NCBI RefSeq assembly: GCF_032104385.1
Contig: NZ_DAMCHJ010000002.1
Span: 1-64,000, forward strand
Source of the DNA: Tissierella sp032104385
GTDB lineage: Bacteria > Bacillota > Clostridia > Tissierellales > Tissierellaceae
Length of the DNA: 64,000 bases
Reading direction: 5' to 3'
Part shown: positions 42,231 to 50,218 of the stretch, one piece after another
Layout of the letters: each line of letters begins with the position of its first letter
How positions within the stretch are numbered: position 1 is the stretch's first letter
The notes under the pieces: generated by a model
Told to the model about the DNA's origin: nothing
Databases searched by the model: none
The model's input: only the letters and a program-made list of their open reading frames with translations
Translations under genes and position numbers: made by a program

Positions 42231-43112
42231 CTATTTTCTGCTTCGATATAATTTATCTATTTTATTTTGTTCTTTTATAAGATTTAAATATGCGTTATTG
42301 ATTAATTTTTTCTTTTCATCCGACACCCCTATTATAAAATATTGGAACACCTTTAACCATTGATCTTGACTTAGACAGGTTGGACTATCTGTCATTTTAA
42401 ATCCAATATCGTTAGATAGTCTCTTTATCTGTTTATAAGAAAAAATGTATTTGCATCTGGTTTTCATATCTTTTCCTATATTACTGAAGATATATGCAAT
42501 AAAATCTGAGTATAAGTCTTTCCTATCTTTTTTTACTAGTATATTCTCTCTTTTTTTAATGCACATAAATACACTATCAACACTAGGAACTGGATTGAAA
42601 TCAGTTCTTTTAAGATCCCTTATAATTTCAAAATTAAAATATGGTTTAAGAAGTAAAGATTGCATACTTTCTCTATTTTAGGGCTTGCCAGCATACTTTT
42701 CTGCTTCCTCCTTCTGAAGTACAATATATATTTCTTCAGGGGGATTGGCATTAGATGCTAATTTTGACAAAATAGCTGCAGTAATATTATAAGGAATACT
42801 AGAAAAAAACTTATATTTATATTCCACTGGTAATTTGAATTCTAAGAAATCTCCATAGATTATTTCAATATTTTTTACATTATAGAATTTATTCTTCAAT
42901 TTTTTATATAAATCATAATCATATTCTATAACATATAACCTTTTACACCTCTTTACCAATTGTTCTGTAATAATACCTTTACCTCCCCCAATCTCTATTA
43001 CAATATCATCCTCGCATATGTTACTTTCTTCTATTAATTCACTCACTAATTTTTTGCTCTGTAAAAAATTTTGTGTATTCTTTAATTTAATCTGATTATT
43101 TTTATTAAACAT
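42231..43112 (-). pseudogene. erm: erm-type 23S rRNA A2058 methyltransferase with a nonsense codon
   Basis: The start is ATG 43112, 8 bases after AAGGAG; a GTG three codons earlier is too close. Motifs: 'NTQNFLQSKKLVSELIEES', SAM-binding 'VIEIGGGKGIITEQL', 'YGDFLEF' and the catalytic 'SSIPYNITAAIL'. After 'EKYAGKP' a TAA (42678-42680) replaces the conserved Tyr codon. The frame then continues normally ('NRESMQSLLLKPYFNFEI' to 'NKIDKLYRSRK') to the stop at 42231. A one-base change would restore a 293-residue enzyme giving macrolide-lincosamide-streptogramin B resistance. A leader peptide precedes it. I cannot name the erm class. Confidence 0.8.
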
Positions 43113-43130
43113 TAAATCCACTCCTTAAAG

Positions 43131-43211
43131 TTATTTTTTATGTGGATTCATGTATATTGAATAATCCATGATGGCAAAAACAAAAAAACTATAAATGAAT
43201 AAACTATCCAT
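43131..43211 (-). promoter_or_regulatory. Leader peptide (attenuator) of erm
   Basis: A 26-codon frame ends 18 bases before the erm start and reads 'MDSLFIYSFFVFAIMDYSIY' then 'MNPHKK'. The short hydrophobic start with a 'FVFAI' run and the ending N-P-x-K-K-stop resemble the ErmC-type leader, whose translation stalls with macrolide bound and opens the erm ribosome site. A hairpin can form between TATAGTTTTTTTG-side and downstream bases. Regulation by translational attenuation is inferred. Confidence 0.55.
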
Positions 43212-43555
43212 CTATAGCTTCCTAAATTTAACAATATTTTTTTGTACAATATTTATAACAAATAATAATTTTACTGCTTAGTCCGTTGGACATTATAAAA
43301 AGGCACAAAGATACCTTGTTTTAAAGATGTAGTAAATTAAAAATATGGCTAGCCGCATGGGTTTTCATTATAAGAATCCACTAATATAAGGTATAATAAT
43401 AAAGCCTAGATTCTAGACCAATTTACCTTACATTGAATTTATTTAGTTGTTTTTATTTAACAACTAAATGACGAATTCTTATTGAAGCTATACCCATTTT
43501 GCAACTCTCCTTCCTATAATTTAAAAACATTATAACACGATTATATATATTTATC
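43212..43555. other. AT-rich intergenic stretch upstream of erm
   Basis: About 340 bp without a gene. It presumably contains the erm promoter: TATAAT-like boxes occur near 43385-43395 on the minus strand, but no convincing -35/-10 pair stands out. Confidence 0.35.
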
Positions 43556-43842
43556 AATCTAGACTATTTCCACGTTGTTCACCCCATCCTCCTCCATTTA
43601 TTCATTTACCACACTCGCCTATGGATGAAAGAATATTTTTTCTATGTTCATCATCTATTTTAGTAGCAATCTTCCAGTCTCATTTCAAAACCTACTGATT
43701 CATTATAATACATTCCAGTGTAAATATCTGAAGCCGGATGATGAATACCTCTTGCTCTGGAACCTCCAAGTACCATACATACAATACCTGGCACTTCTTT
43801 TAGCTCTTCATTTATTTTATAAATAATTTTTTCTACAGTCAT
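43556..43842 (-). pseudogene. Nucleotidyltransferase (minimal NTase type) pseudogene
   Basis: From ATG 43842 (RBS GAGGCGAAG) the frame reads 'EKIIYKINEELKEVPGIVC' and 'VLGGSRARGIHHPASDI', the G-G-S-R-A and D motif of nucleotidyltransferases (the second Asp of D-x-D is here Tyr-Thr). A TAG follows 'EDC' at 43660. Further sequence in another frame, 'DDEHRKNILSSIGECGK', a stop and 'INGGGW', matches the family's next part ('SIGEWG.WINGGGWL'). So the gene has a frame change and a stop. It is coupled to the DUF5946 gene upstream (27 bases). Confidence 0.6.
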
Positions 43843-43869
43843 AAATCTTCGCCTCATTTTTCAAACGTT

Positions 43870-44319
43870 TTAATGCCTTAGATCATTTCTTACTCGTTCT
43901 TTCCATTTGTTAATATTTGAGATTGCATTTTGCTCTCCACCTAAATATATATCTTCAATTGTCATAGACCAAAGTCTTAATTCCCGCTTTCTTTCCTTGT
44001 TTGGAATAGAGTTTGTTATTTTCCCTACCGATTTTACCATTTCCCGATTCTTCTTGAGAATATATGGTGTCTCCCAACTATTATCATAAGAATCAATAAA
44101 TAGTTTAACTAAATGCTTATATCCTTCTTCTGTATAATTCGAAGGATGTTGTATCATATAACATGAGACAAGCCAAAAATGTAATTCATATAGCTTAGGA
44201 TCATTATGTTCCCAAACAAGAGGAAAACCGAATAATTCATAGCATGAAAACCCATCTGTCTCTCTAGTTCCACATTCTATACATCTACCAAATTTCATAA
44301 CTGTATTATTATCAACCAT
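43870..44319 (-). CDS. DUF5946 family protein
   Basis: A 149-residue cytosolic protein. The N-terminal part carries a C-x-x-C pair ('GRCIECGTRETDGFSCYEL'), then 'VWEHNDPKLYELHFWLV', 'CYMIQHPSNYTEEGYKHLV' and a charged helical tail. The W-E-x-x-D-P-x-L-Y ... H-x-x-x-V-x-C-Y-x-x-Q-H-P-S pattern is that of DUF5946. Function unknown; members often lie next to nucleotidyltransferase or antibiotic-modification genes, as here. Apparently intact. Confidence 0.65.
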   Translation of the reverse strand: MVDNNTVMKFGRCIECGTRETDGFSCYELFGFPLVWEHNDPKLYELHFWLVSCYMIQHPSNYTEEGYKHLVKLFIDSYDNSWETPYILKKNREMVKSVGKITNSIPNKERKRELRLWSMTIEDIYLGGEQNAISNINKWKERVRNDLRH

Positions 44320-44470
44320 TTATCAATCAAACCCCTTTATTATCCTCATAATACTCAGTTTATACTATTACGTAACGTAAATGTCAATTTTATTATTTAT
44401 CTTAAGATTTTAAAACAAAATATCAAGAACTATTATCGATATCTTTTTCTGCTATTTATATTAAAATTAT

Positions 44471-44598
44471 CCAATGTCATCTATAAAACACCCTATTTTT
44501 AAGGGTCAAAAACGATGTTTTTACCGATTTTTGACCCGTTTTTCGTCCTAGAACCACTATATGTGTGGTCGAACCCTATTATTTCTTGGTGGAAACAT
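44471..44598 (-). repeat. Dispersed junction repeat, long form copy 1
   Basis: Begins CCAATGTCATCTATAAAACA, followed by a strong hairpin (GGGTCAAAAA ... TTTTTGACCC, 44497-44541), a second small hairpin ACCAC ... GTGGT, and the end TTCTTGGTGGAAAC shared with the short copies. It is about 85% identical to 47425-47540. It lies 120 bases downstream of the vat relic. The main hairpin plus T-run could stop transcription in either direction. Confidence 0.65.
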
Positions 44599-44719
44599 AT
44601 CTTTCAATAAAATTAAATTTATATCATATTTTATTTCTTTACGAGTAGATTATAGCCATTTTAGTGTAATAAATATATTTCCTAATTACAAATTTTCAAA
44701 TTCTTTATAAACTAACAGT

Positions 44720-45350
44720 TTAAATATATTGTTCCATTAACTGTCCTAAGCCAATCTCTGAAGTTAATTTTTCAAGATTATTAAATATTTTCTCGTCGTC
44801 CCAGTTCCACAATTGAAGATTTAATAAAAATTCAACCTTTTCATCACTAAATCGTTTTTTGATAAATTTAGCTGGATTCCCCCCATATATTGTATAAGGT
44901 TCAACATCTTTTACTACAGTTGAGTTTGTTGCAATAATTACACCATCACCAATTTTAATTCTAGGCATAATAGTAACATTCTGCCCAATCCACACATCAT
45001 TTCCAATTACTGTGTCTCCCTTGAAAGGGAGTTGCTCTATTGTAGGGGTCACCTTTTCCCATCCACTACCAAAGATGTTAAAAGGATAAGTTGTAATTCC
45101 ATCCATTCTGTGGTTTGCACCATTCATAATAAACTTAACACCCTCTGCAATTGCACAGAACTTGCCTATTATTAGCTTATCTCCAGTGATGCTCTATACT
45201 ATCATAAAATTTCTCTGGAGACTTTTTACTATCACTATAATAGGTATACTCCCCAATCTCAACATTGCTCCTTTTAGGTAGATTGCTTATAAAGCAAACT
45301 GTATTTACATTTTCAATCGGATAAAGTTTGTTTTTATTAGGACCAATCAT
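44720..45350 (-). pseudogene. vat: Streptogramin A acetyltransferase (vat-type), frameshifted
   Basis: From ATG 45350 (RBS AGAAGGAG) the reading is 'MIGPNKNKLYPIENVNTVC', 'RSNVEIGEYTYYSDSKKSP', up to 'DSIEHH'. Near 45190 the frame changes and continues 'GDKLIIGKFCAIAEGVKFI', 'MNGANHRMDGITTYPFNIF', 'DVWIGQNVTIMPRIKIGDG' and 'IYGGNPAKFIKKRF' to TAG-free TAA 44720. The left-handed beta-helix hexapeptides and the catalytic His in 'GANHRMD' identify a Vat xenobiotic acetyltransferase. About 10 residues are lost at the junction. One small deletion has killed it. Confidence 0.82.
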
Positions 45351-45407
45351 AAATATTCACTCCTTCTAGTTTTCTTAAACTACATATAATCATATAATCT
45401 CAACCAG

Positions 45408-46292
45408 TTAGTAGATTAATTGACCAATCTTACCGCATTCTTCTGTGAACCATATTGCCCCATCTGGTCCAAGAACAAGACCATGTGGCTCTGAATCTAT
45501 TGTGGGGATTTGATATTCAATTATTTCACCACATGATTTAATCCTACCAATCTGGTTACTTCCCCATTCTGTAAACCAAAGTTCCCCATCTTTACCCGAT
45601 ACAATTGCATGAGGTTTAGCATTTTGTGTTGGCAGTAAGTATTCGGAAAATTCACCTGATGTAGTAATTCGACCTATCTTATTACCCATTATTTCTACGA
45701 ACCAAATAGCGTTATCGCCACCTTTGCAAATTCCAACTGGTCCAGAGGCTATGGTTGGAATGTTAAATCCAGTTATATCTCCAGATATAGTAATCCTGCC
45801 TATTCTATTACCCTGATTCTCTGTAAACCAAAGTGCTCCATCTGAACCTGCTATAATCATTGATGGAAATGAACCTAGAATAGGTAAATCGTACTCGCTA
45901 ATTTCTCCATTCACAGTAATTCTACCAATTTTATTACTACTAATCTCTGTAAACCACATTGCGTCATCAGAGCCTAATGTAATTCCATAAGGACCTGCAT
46001 TGGCAGTAGGGAGATCATATTCTGTAACCTTCCCTTCTATTGATATCTTTCCTATCTTATTAGCTTTATACTCTGTAAACCACAAAGCTCCATCAATTCC
46101 ATTTGCTATAATCAGAGGTTCTGCATTTAAGGTTGGAAGTAAATACTCTGTAATTTCACCTTTTGATGTAATTCTACCTATTTTATTTCCTCTACTTTCT
46201 GTATACCACATGGCTCCGTCAGGCCCTACAGTAATTCCATATGGCCCTGATTTGTCCATCGGAAGTTTATATTCATTTATTTTTATATTCAT
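45408..46292 (-). CDS. vgb: Virginiamycin B lyase (Vgb)
   Basis: A 294-residue seven-bladed beta-propeller. Each blade repeats a unit such as 'GPDGAMWYTESRGNKIGRIT' (residues 23-42) and 'GIDGALWFTEYKANKIGKIS'. Vgb opens the ring of streptogramin B antibiotics at the ester bond by beta-elimination. His residues in 'NAKPHAIVSG' and 'DSEPHGLVLG' fit the catalytic blades. RBS AAAGGATG precedes ATG 46292. Next to the vat relic it would have given resistance to both streptogramin components. It is the only complete resistance gene in this cluster and is uninterrupted. Confidence 0.88.
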   Translation of the reverse strand: MNIKINEYKLPMDKSGPYGITVGPDGAMWYTESRGNKIGRITSKGEITEYLLPTLNAEPLIIANGIDGALWFTEYKANKIGKISIEGKVTEYDLPTANAGPYGITLGSDDAMWFTEISSNKIGRITVNGEISEYDLPILGSFPSMIIAGSDGALWFTENQGNRIGRITISGDITGFNIPTIASGPVGICKGGDNAIWFVEIMGNKIGRITTSGEFSEYLLPTQNAKPHAIVSGKDGELWFTEWGSNQIGRIKSCGEIIEYQIPTIDSEPHGLVLGPDGAIWFTEECGKIGQLIY

Positions 46293-46317
46293 TTACTTAT
46301 CATCCTTTCATTTTAAA

Positions 46318-46354
46318 ACAAAAAATCCTTTCCCAACTAAAAGTCTCGGAAAGG
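46318..46354 (-). terminator. Terminator upstream of vgb
   Basis: On the minus strand CCTTTCC, a loop of about 14 bases, GGAAAGG, then ATTTTTTG. It isolates vgb from upstream transcription; alternatively it belongs to an attenuator of vgb. Confidence 0.5.
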
Positions 46355-46687
46355 TTACAAGTATCATTATATAACTTTAGTATAAAAAACTATTCCAAAG
46401 TAGAAATAGTTAATTAGTAGTATATAAATTCTAATTAAATTGACACTATTATAATCCTATCCAAAACTTATAGTAGTCTAAGTAACTCAAACTAACATAC
46501 CCTAAATATTAAAAGATATGTCCACTTTACCTATACTACTTTAGCTTTTAACAAATGAATAAGATTATATGATCATTTTAACTAATCACCCCATGTATAT
46601 TTTTATACATACTAAAGTATAGTACATTTAAGATTATAATTCAATAATTTATTAGGAAAATTTACTTGGTCGAGTAGGTAAGGAATT

Positions 46688-46825
46688 TTACAATTCCTTT
46701 CCCTTTAAGAAAACGGCACTTGTATGTTTCCATACATCTATTCCCCAACCACCATATATCCAAATTTTAATTCCATTTTCTTCTGCGTATGTTATTATCT
46801 CAATGGCATCTGTTTTGTTTCCCAT
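46688..46825 (-). pseudogene. Fragment of an lnu-type lincosamide nucleotidyltransferase
   Basis: ATG 46825 follows GGAGAG. The 45-residue frame reads 'KTDAIEIITYAEENGIKIW' then 'IYGGWGIDVWKHTSAV', which matches the start of lincosamide or related nucleotidyltransferases ('IEIWIDGGWGIDALLG'). The conserved Asp before G-G-W-G is Tyr here, and the protein stops after 45 residues instead of about 165. It is a 5' fragment, adding a lincosamide gene to the list of dead resistance genes. Confidence 0.6.
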
Positions 46826-46915
46826 ATAATCTCTCCATTTAAATTCCTATTTATCTATTTGATTATAAATAATACTTAAATTACAATATAAAAATATCAC
46901 TCAATATTTTAAGAA

Positions 46916-47281
46916 CTAATCAATACTTAGCTTTTCAATAGCTTGTTTTTCATTTGGCAAAAATAATATGTCTTTTCCTTTATTACATTCATAAATAAAA
47001 TCTTTCAAACTCTTACTTGTATATAAAGAGAAATCTCCTATGATAGCTATTCTCTTTCGATAATTAGTAAATTTTTGCAATATCTCTCCTGCTATCTTGG
47101 TGCTTAGATCAAAGAACTCTTCACATATTGATGCTTTGTTTATAATCATACGACTACATCCCGTTTCATAATCTACTGTAGCAAAAAAATCCAGCGCTGA
47201 TTGCACATCTGTTATCAGTATATGTTCACTATATACAATTGCAATTTCAATATTATTCTCTTTTATAACACTTATTTGCAT
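46916..47281 (-). CDS. DUF4180 domain protein
   Basis: The product has 121 residues. 'LITDVQSALDFFATVDYET', 'CSRMIINKASICEEFFDLS', 'EILQKFTNYRKRIAIIGDF' and 'SLYTSKSLKDFIYECNKGK' are the conserved blocks of DUF4180, a small alpha/beta family widespread in Firmicutes. The fold resembles STAS-like proteins. Function unknown. RBS AGGTTT before ATG is weak. The gene is intact and lies between junction repeat 47425 and the lnu-like fragment. Confidence 0.75.
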   Translation of the reverse strand: MQISVIKENNIEIAIVYSEHILITDVQSALDFFATVDYETGCSRMIINKASICEEFFDLSTKIAGEILQKFTNYRKRIAIIGDFSLYTSKSLKDFIYECNKGKDILFLPNEKQAIEKLSID

Positions 47282-47424
47282 ACTAAACCTCCATCACGAT
47301 AAATTATTTATTATGTATTAAATTTACTTATATACATTATACAAACGCTACATTAATTATCAATCTATTATTTCATATGTCCAACCCTACTTTTCTCATT
47401 TTTATTCTAAAATTAGGTCTTTTA

Positions 47425-47598
47425 TCGAATGTCATCTATAAAACACCCTATTTTTAAGGGTCAAAAAACGATGTTTTTTCCTCGATTTTTGACCCGATTT
47501 TTGTCCTCAAACCACCATATGTTGTGGTCGAACCATATTATTTCTCCTCCGAACCACAATACGTCATCAGAATTATACTCTCAACGTGGGTTGTCCTC
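47425..47598 (-). repeat. Dispersed junction repeat, long form copy 2
   Basis: Begins CGAATGTCATCTATAAAACA, has the same central hairpin (GGGTCAAAAA ... TTTTTGACCC, 47459-47499) and the ACCAC ... GTGGT mini-hairpin, then ACCACAATACGTCATCAGAA and CTCAACGTGGGTTG as in copy A. The stop codon of the intact recombinase lies inside its right end (47581-47583). Confidence 0.65.
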
Positions 47599-49275
47599 TT
47601 GATAGGTGCATTTTTGTAAACCTGCATTTTGCTCACTTTTAGAAATTTGTTTATGTCCATCAATTTTGCTAGTTAAACCTGTCTTAAATATAAAGGTCAA
47701 CATATAAGGATCTATACTTCCATCTTCTTTATACCCACCTATAATGACTTCTTTCACTACAGTTTTAAATACTTCTTTATCAAATTCTACTAGTGGTTCT
47801 TTGCTTTCAAATAGTTTCCTGAAGGATGCTATTCTCTCTTTAATAGTTTTTTCTTCATCTTCTACCATATCTAATTCTTTTTTTTCTGTTTTTAGTTCTT
47901 GGAGTTCTTTCTTTAGCTCAGTATATTTTACCTCATAGTTTTCTTTATCTATTTGGTCTTCTAGATGTAAATCTAAGAGTTTGCCTATCTTGTTTTCTAT
48001 ACCTCTTATATCTCCATCTATTTTATTTAATAGTTTTTTGTTATCCTTTGATTGTAGTTCTTTCTCTATATTCTCAAGAAATTCCTCTACTATTGTTTTG
48101 TTATCTCTACATAGGATATTAAAGGCTTTTACAAAGGCATTCTCTATTATCTTTTCTTCTACTGCCTTACATTCAGGACAAGATTTCTTTCCCTTCCTGA
48201 TTGCAGTTGTGCAGAACCATACATCTTTTTGTTTATCAGTTCCACTATGCCATCTTCTCCTGGTAATATTCCCACCACAGTAAGCACATTTCATTATGCT
48301 GGAAAAGGCATATTTTAAGCTATGTTTTTTCATTCTTCCCTGATTATGGTTTCTACTTCTTTTTTCTAATATTTCTTTTGCTTTATTAAATTGTTCCCTT
48401 GATATAATAAGTTCATGGTTATTTTTAATATAATACTTTTCTTCTTCACCAAAATTTTCCAACCTTCTTTTGCTTATGGGATCTAGAGTAAAGGTCTTTC
48501 CCATTAGGATATCCCCTACATACTTTTCATTTTTAATAATTCCTCTAACAGATGAATCTGACCAAGTTGTATTACCCTTCTTTGTTTTTGCTCCCATTTC
48601 TGTAAGTTCTCTTGCTAGTACAAAGCATCCAATTCCACTGGTATATCTATTAAATATATATTTTACTACCTTTGCTTCTTCTTCATTTATAATTAACCTT
48701 TTCTTTTCCTTGTCATAATCATAACCTAAACAGGAAGCTTGTCCTACTAAATCTCCCCTTTTCATCTTCATTTTAAGACCCATTTTAGTATTGGCAGAAA
48801 GAGATTCACTTTCCTGCTGGGCTAAGGAACTTAGGATAGTTAGAAGCATTTCCCCATTCATTGTTAAAGTATTTATATTTTCTTTTTCAAAGATTATTGC
48901 TACATTTTCATCTTTTAACATTCTAACATATTTTAGAGTATCCATAGTATTCCTAGCAAATCTGGATATGGATTTAGTAATTATAATATCTATTAAGCCA
49001 TTATTGGCATCAGATATCATCCTTTGAAACTCATCTCTATTATCTGATTGAGTTCCTGATATTCCTGAATCAGCATAGATATCTACAAATTCCCATTCCT
49101 CATTCTTCTTAATTAAATCTGTATAGTGGTTTACTTGGGCCTGATAGCTATTCATCTGTTCATCTGAATCTGTACTTACTCTACAGTAGGCAGCTACTCT
49201 AGCTTTGTTTATTGTCCTTCCAGTATTTCTATCAATTTTCTCTTTCTGGGCTTCAATTACTTGTACTCTTCTCAT
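47581..49275 (-). CDS. Large serine recombinase (site-specific integrase)
   Basis: An intact 564-residue protein. The resolvase domain has catalytic Ser34 in 'AAYCRVSTDSDEQMNS', 'DIYADSGISGTQSDNRDEF' and 'ITKSISRFARNTMDTLKYV' with the catalytic Arg residues. The recombinase domain follows ('ELTEMGAKTKKGNTTWSDS', 'IIKNEKYVGDILMGKTFTL'), then the zinc ribbon ('KCAYCGGNITRRRW', 'CPECKAVEEK') and a long coiled coil before the C-terminus 'CTYQEDNPR'. Such enzymes integrate and excise elements at short att sites without host factors. The gene end overlaps repeat 47425-47598, as expected if an att site abuts the integrase gene. RBS GAAAGG lies upstream. Confidence 0.88.
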   Translation of the reverse strand: MRRVQVIEAQKEKIDRNTGRTINKARVAAYCRVSTDSDEQMNSYQAQVNHYTDLIKKNEEWEFVDIYADSGISGTQSDNRDEFQRMISDANNGLIDIIITKSISRFARNTMDTLKYVRMLKDENVAIIFEKENINTLTMNGEMLLTILSSLAQQESESLSANTKMGLKMKMKRGDLVGQASCLGYDYDKEKKRLIINEEEAKVVKYIFNRYTSGIGCFVLARELTEMGAKTKKGNTTWSDSSVRGIIKNEKYVGDILMGKTFTLDPISKRRLENFGEEEKYYIKNNHELIISREQFNKAKEILEKRSRNHNQGRMKKHSLKYAFSSIMKCAYCGGNITRRRWHSGTDKQKDVWFCTTAIRKGKKSCPECKAVEEKIIENAFVKAFNILCRDNKTIVEEFLENIEKELQSKDNKKLLNKIDGDIRGIENKIGKLLDLHLEDQIDKENYEVKYTELKKELQELKTEKKELDMVEDEEKTIKERIASFRKLFESKEPLVEFDKEVFKTVVKEVIIGGYKEDGSIDPYMLTFIFKTGLTSKIDGHKQISKSEQNAGLQKCTYQEDNPR

Positions 49276-49501
49276 ATTTTCACCAACCTTTCTTTTAATT
49301 TATAATCCTTGTATTCTTACTAGGGATTACAAGGATTATAGATAGAAGATTCTCCTTAGTCAAGCTAATTATCAGCATCTCAGAGCCTTTACCTCTATAC
49401 TTATCCTAGTAACTTGAAAGAGTAAACACAGAAAATAAAATAGTAAAGGAAAGCCAGTCCTAGTATATTTTATTGCTATTCTCCTATTTTCTTATTTCTT
49501 C

Positions 49502-49756
49502 CTACTCTTTTATTTCGTACTTTCTCTTTATGCTATTCCTTATAATTGAATGTTCTTTTTCTGAAATTAATTCCTCTTTTAATAATCGATTTAACATTCC
49601 TATTTGTAAACTATATTTTTCTATATTATCCTTTAGAAATTTATATCCTATTGGAGTGAAGAGAATATTTGCTACTGTTTCCATATCCCCTTCACCTTTA
49701 CTATCTTTTAAAATTACCTTTATTTTCTTCCAAAGTGATCTTAACTTCTTTTTCAT
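49502..49756 (-). CDS. Small SHOCT-like protein
   Basis: The product has 84 residues with a very basic start ('MKKKLRSLWKKIKVILKDS'). The C-terminal half 'LNRLLKEELISEKEHSIIR' plus 'NSIKRKY' follows the SHOCT pattern (short helix, L-x-x-L-x-x-x-G/E-x-I-x-x-x-E-Y/H). RBS TTGGAGG lies before ATG 49756. Small SHOCT proteins often lie beside the integrase of Firmicutes elements and may bind DNA. Function unknown. Confidence 0.6.
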   Translation of the reverse strand: MKKKLRSLWKKIKVILKDSKGEGDMETVANILFTPIGYKFLKDNIEKYSLQIGMLNRLLKEELISEKEHSIIRNSIKRKYEIKE

Positions 49757-49811
49757 TGAAAACCTCCAATCTTATCTATAATTTTTATATAATTCCCCTT
49801 ACATTTTCTTT

Positions 49812-49985
49812 GACCACCTGTAGGTGACACCAACAAATGCCTGTTTATGGGAATTTTCATCATTTCTGACCACCTAAGCTGACACAAAACCCTAATTCCG
49901 ACCACCTATCTTTAATCTTTGAAACCACGGCACTGCCGGGGGATGTGGCTGGAAGGTGGAATCTTTTGACCACCTTCCTTTATCC
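49812..49985. repeat. GACCACCT iteron-like repeats
   Basis: The octamer GACCACCT occurs four times in the same direction (49812, 49868, 49900, 49978). Two copies are followed by a GTGACAC/CTGACAC box. Inverted versions (AGGTGG at 49954, AGGGTGG at 50009) lie nearby, and the segment is richer in GC than its surroundings. Spaced short repeats near a RepA-like ATPase gene suggest a replication or mobilisation origin of the integrative element. This is an inference. Confidence 0.5.
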
Positions 49986-50218
49986 TGCACCAAAATCAAT
50001 AGGGTGGTTCAGTCCATATTTTGCTTTTTAAATCTATACTTTTATTTCTAATCCCTTAAGGATCAGTTATTAGCTTATTTTCAACCCTTCCTCTACATTT
50101 GGCCAAGTTTGTTTTTTATCCCCTCTTTCGCCCAATTACTCACTTATCTTATTTAAAGGCCATACAAGGCCAACTGTGGCTTCACTTTCAGGGTCAAGAG
50201 GGACATCAGTTTGAAGAC

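Noticed and set aside
1349..42680. Recurrent in-frame TAG/TAA codons as evidence of stop-codon recoding or suppression
   Set aside because: The same genes also carry deletions or frameshifts in several cases, the stops are of all three kinds, and intact genes (for example the A24 peptidase) end normally at TAG. Decay explains the pattern.
7094..47598. Junction repeats as integron attC sites
   Set aside because: No tyrosine integron integrase is present, and the RYYYAAC/GTTRRRY core boxes and foldback arms of attC are not convincing; the short copies show direct rather than inverted internal repeats.
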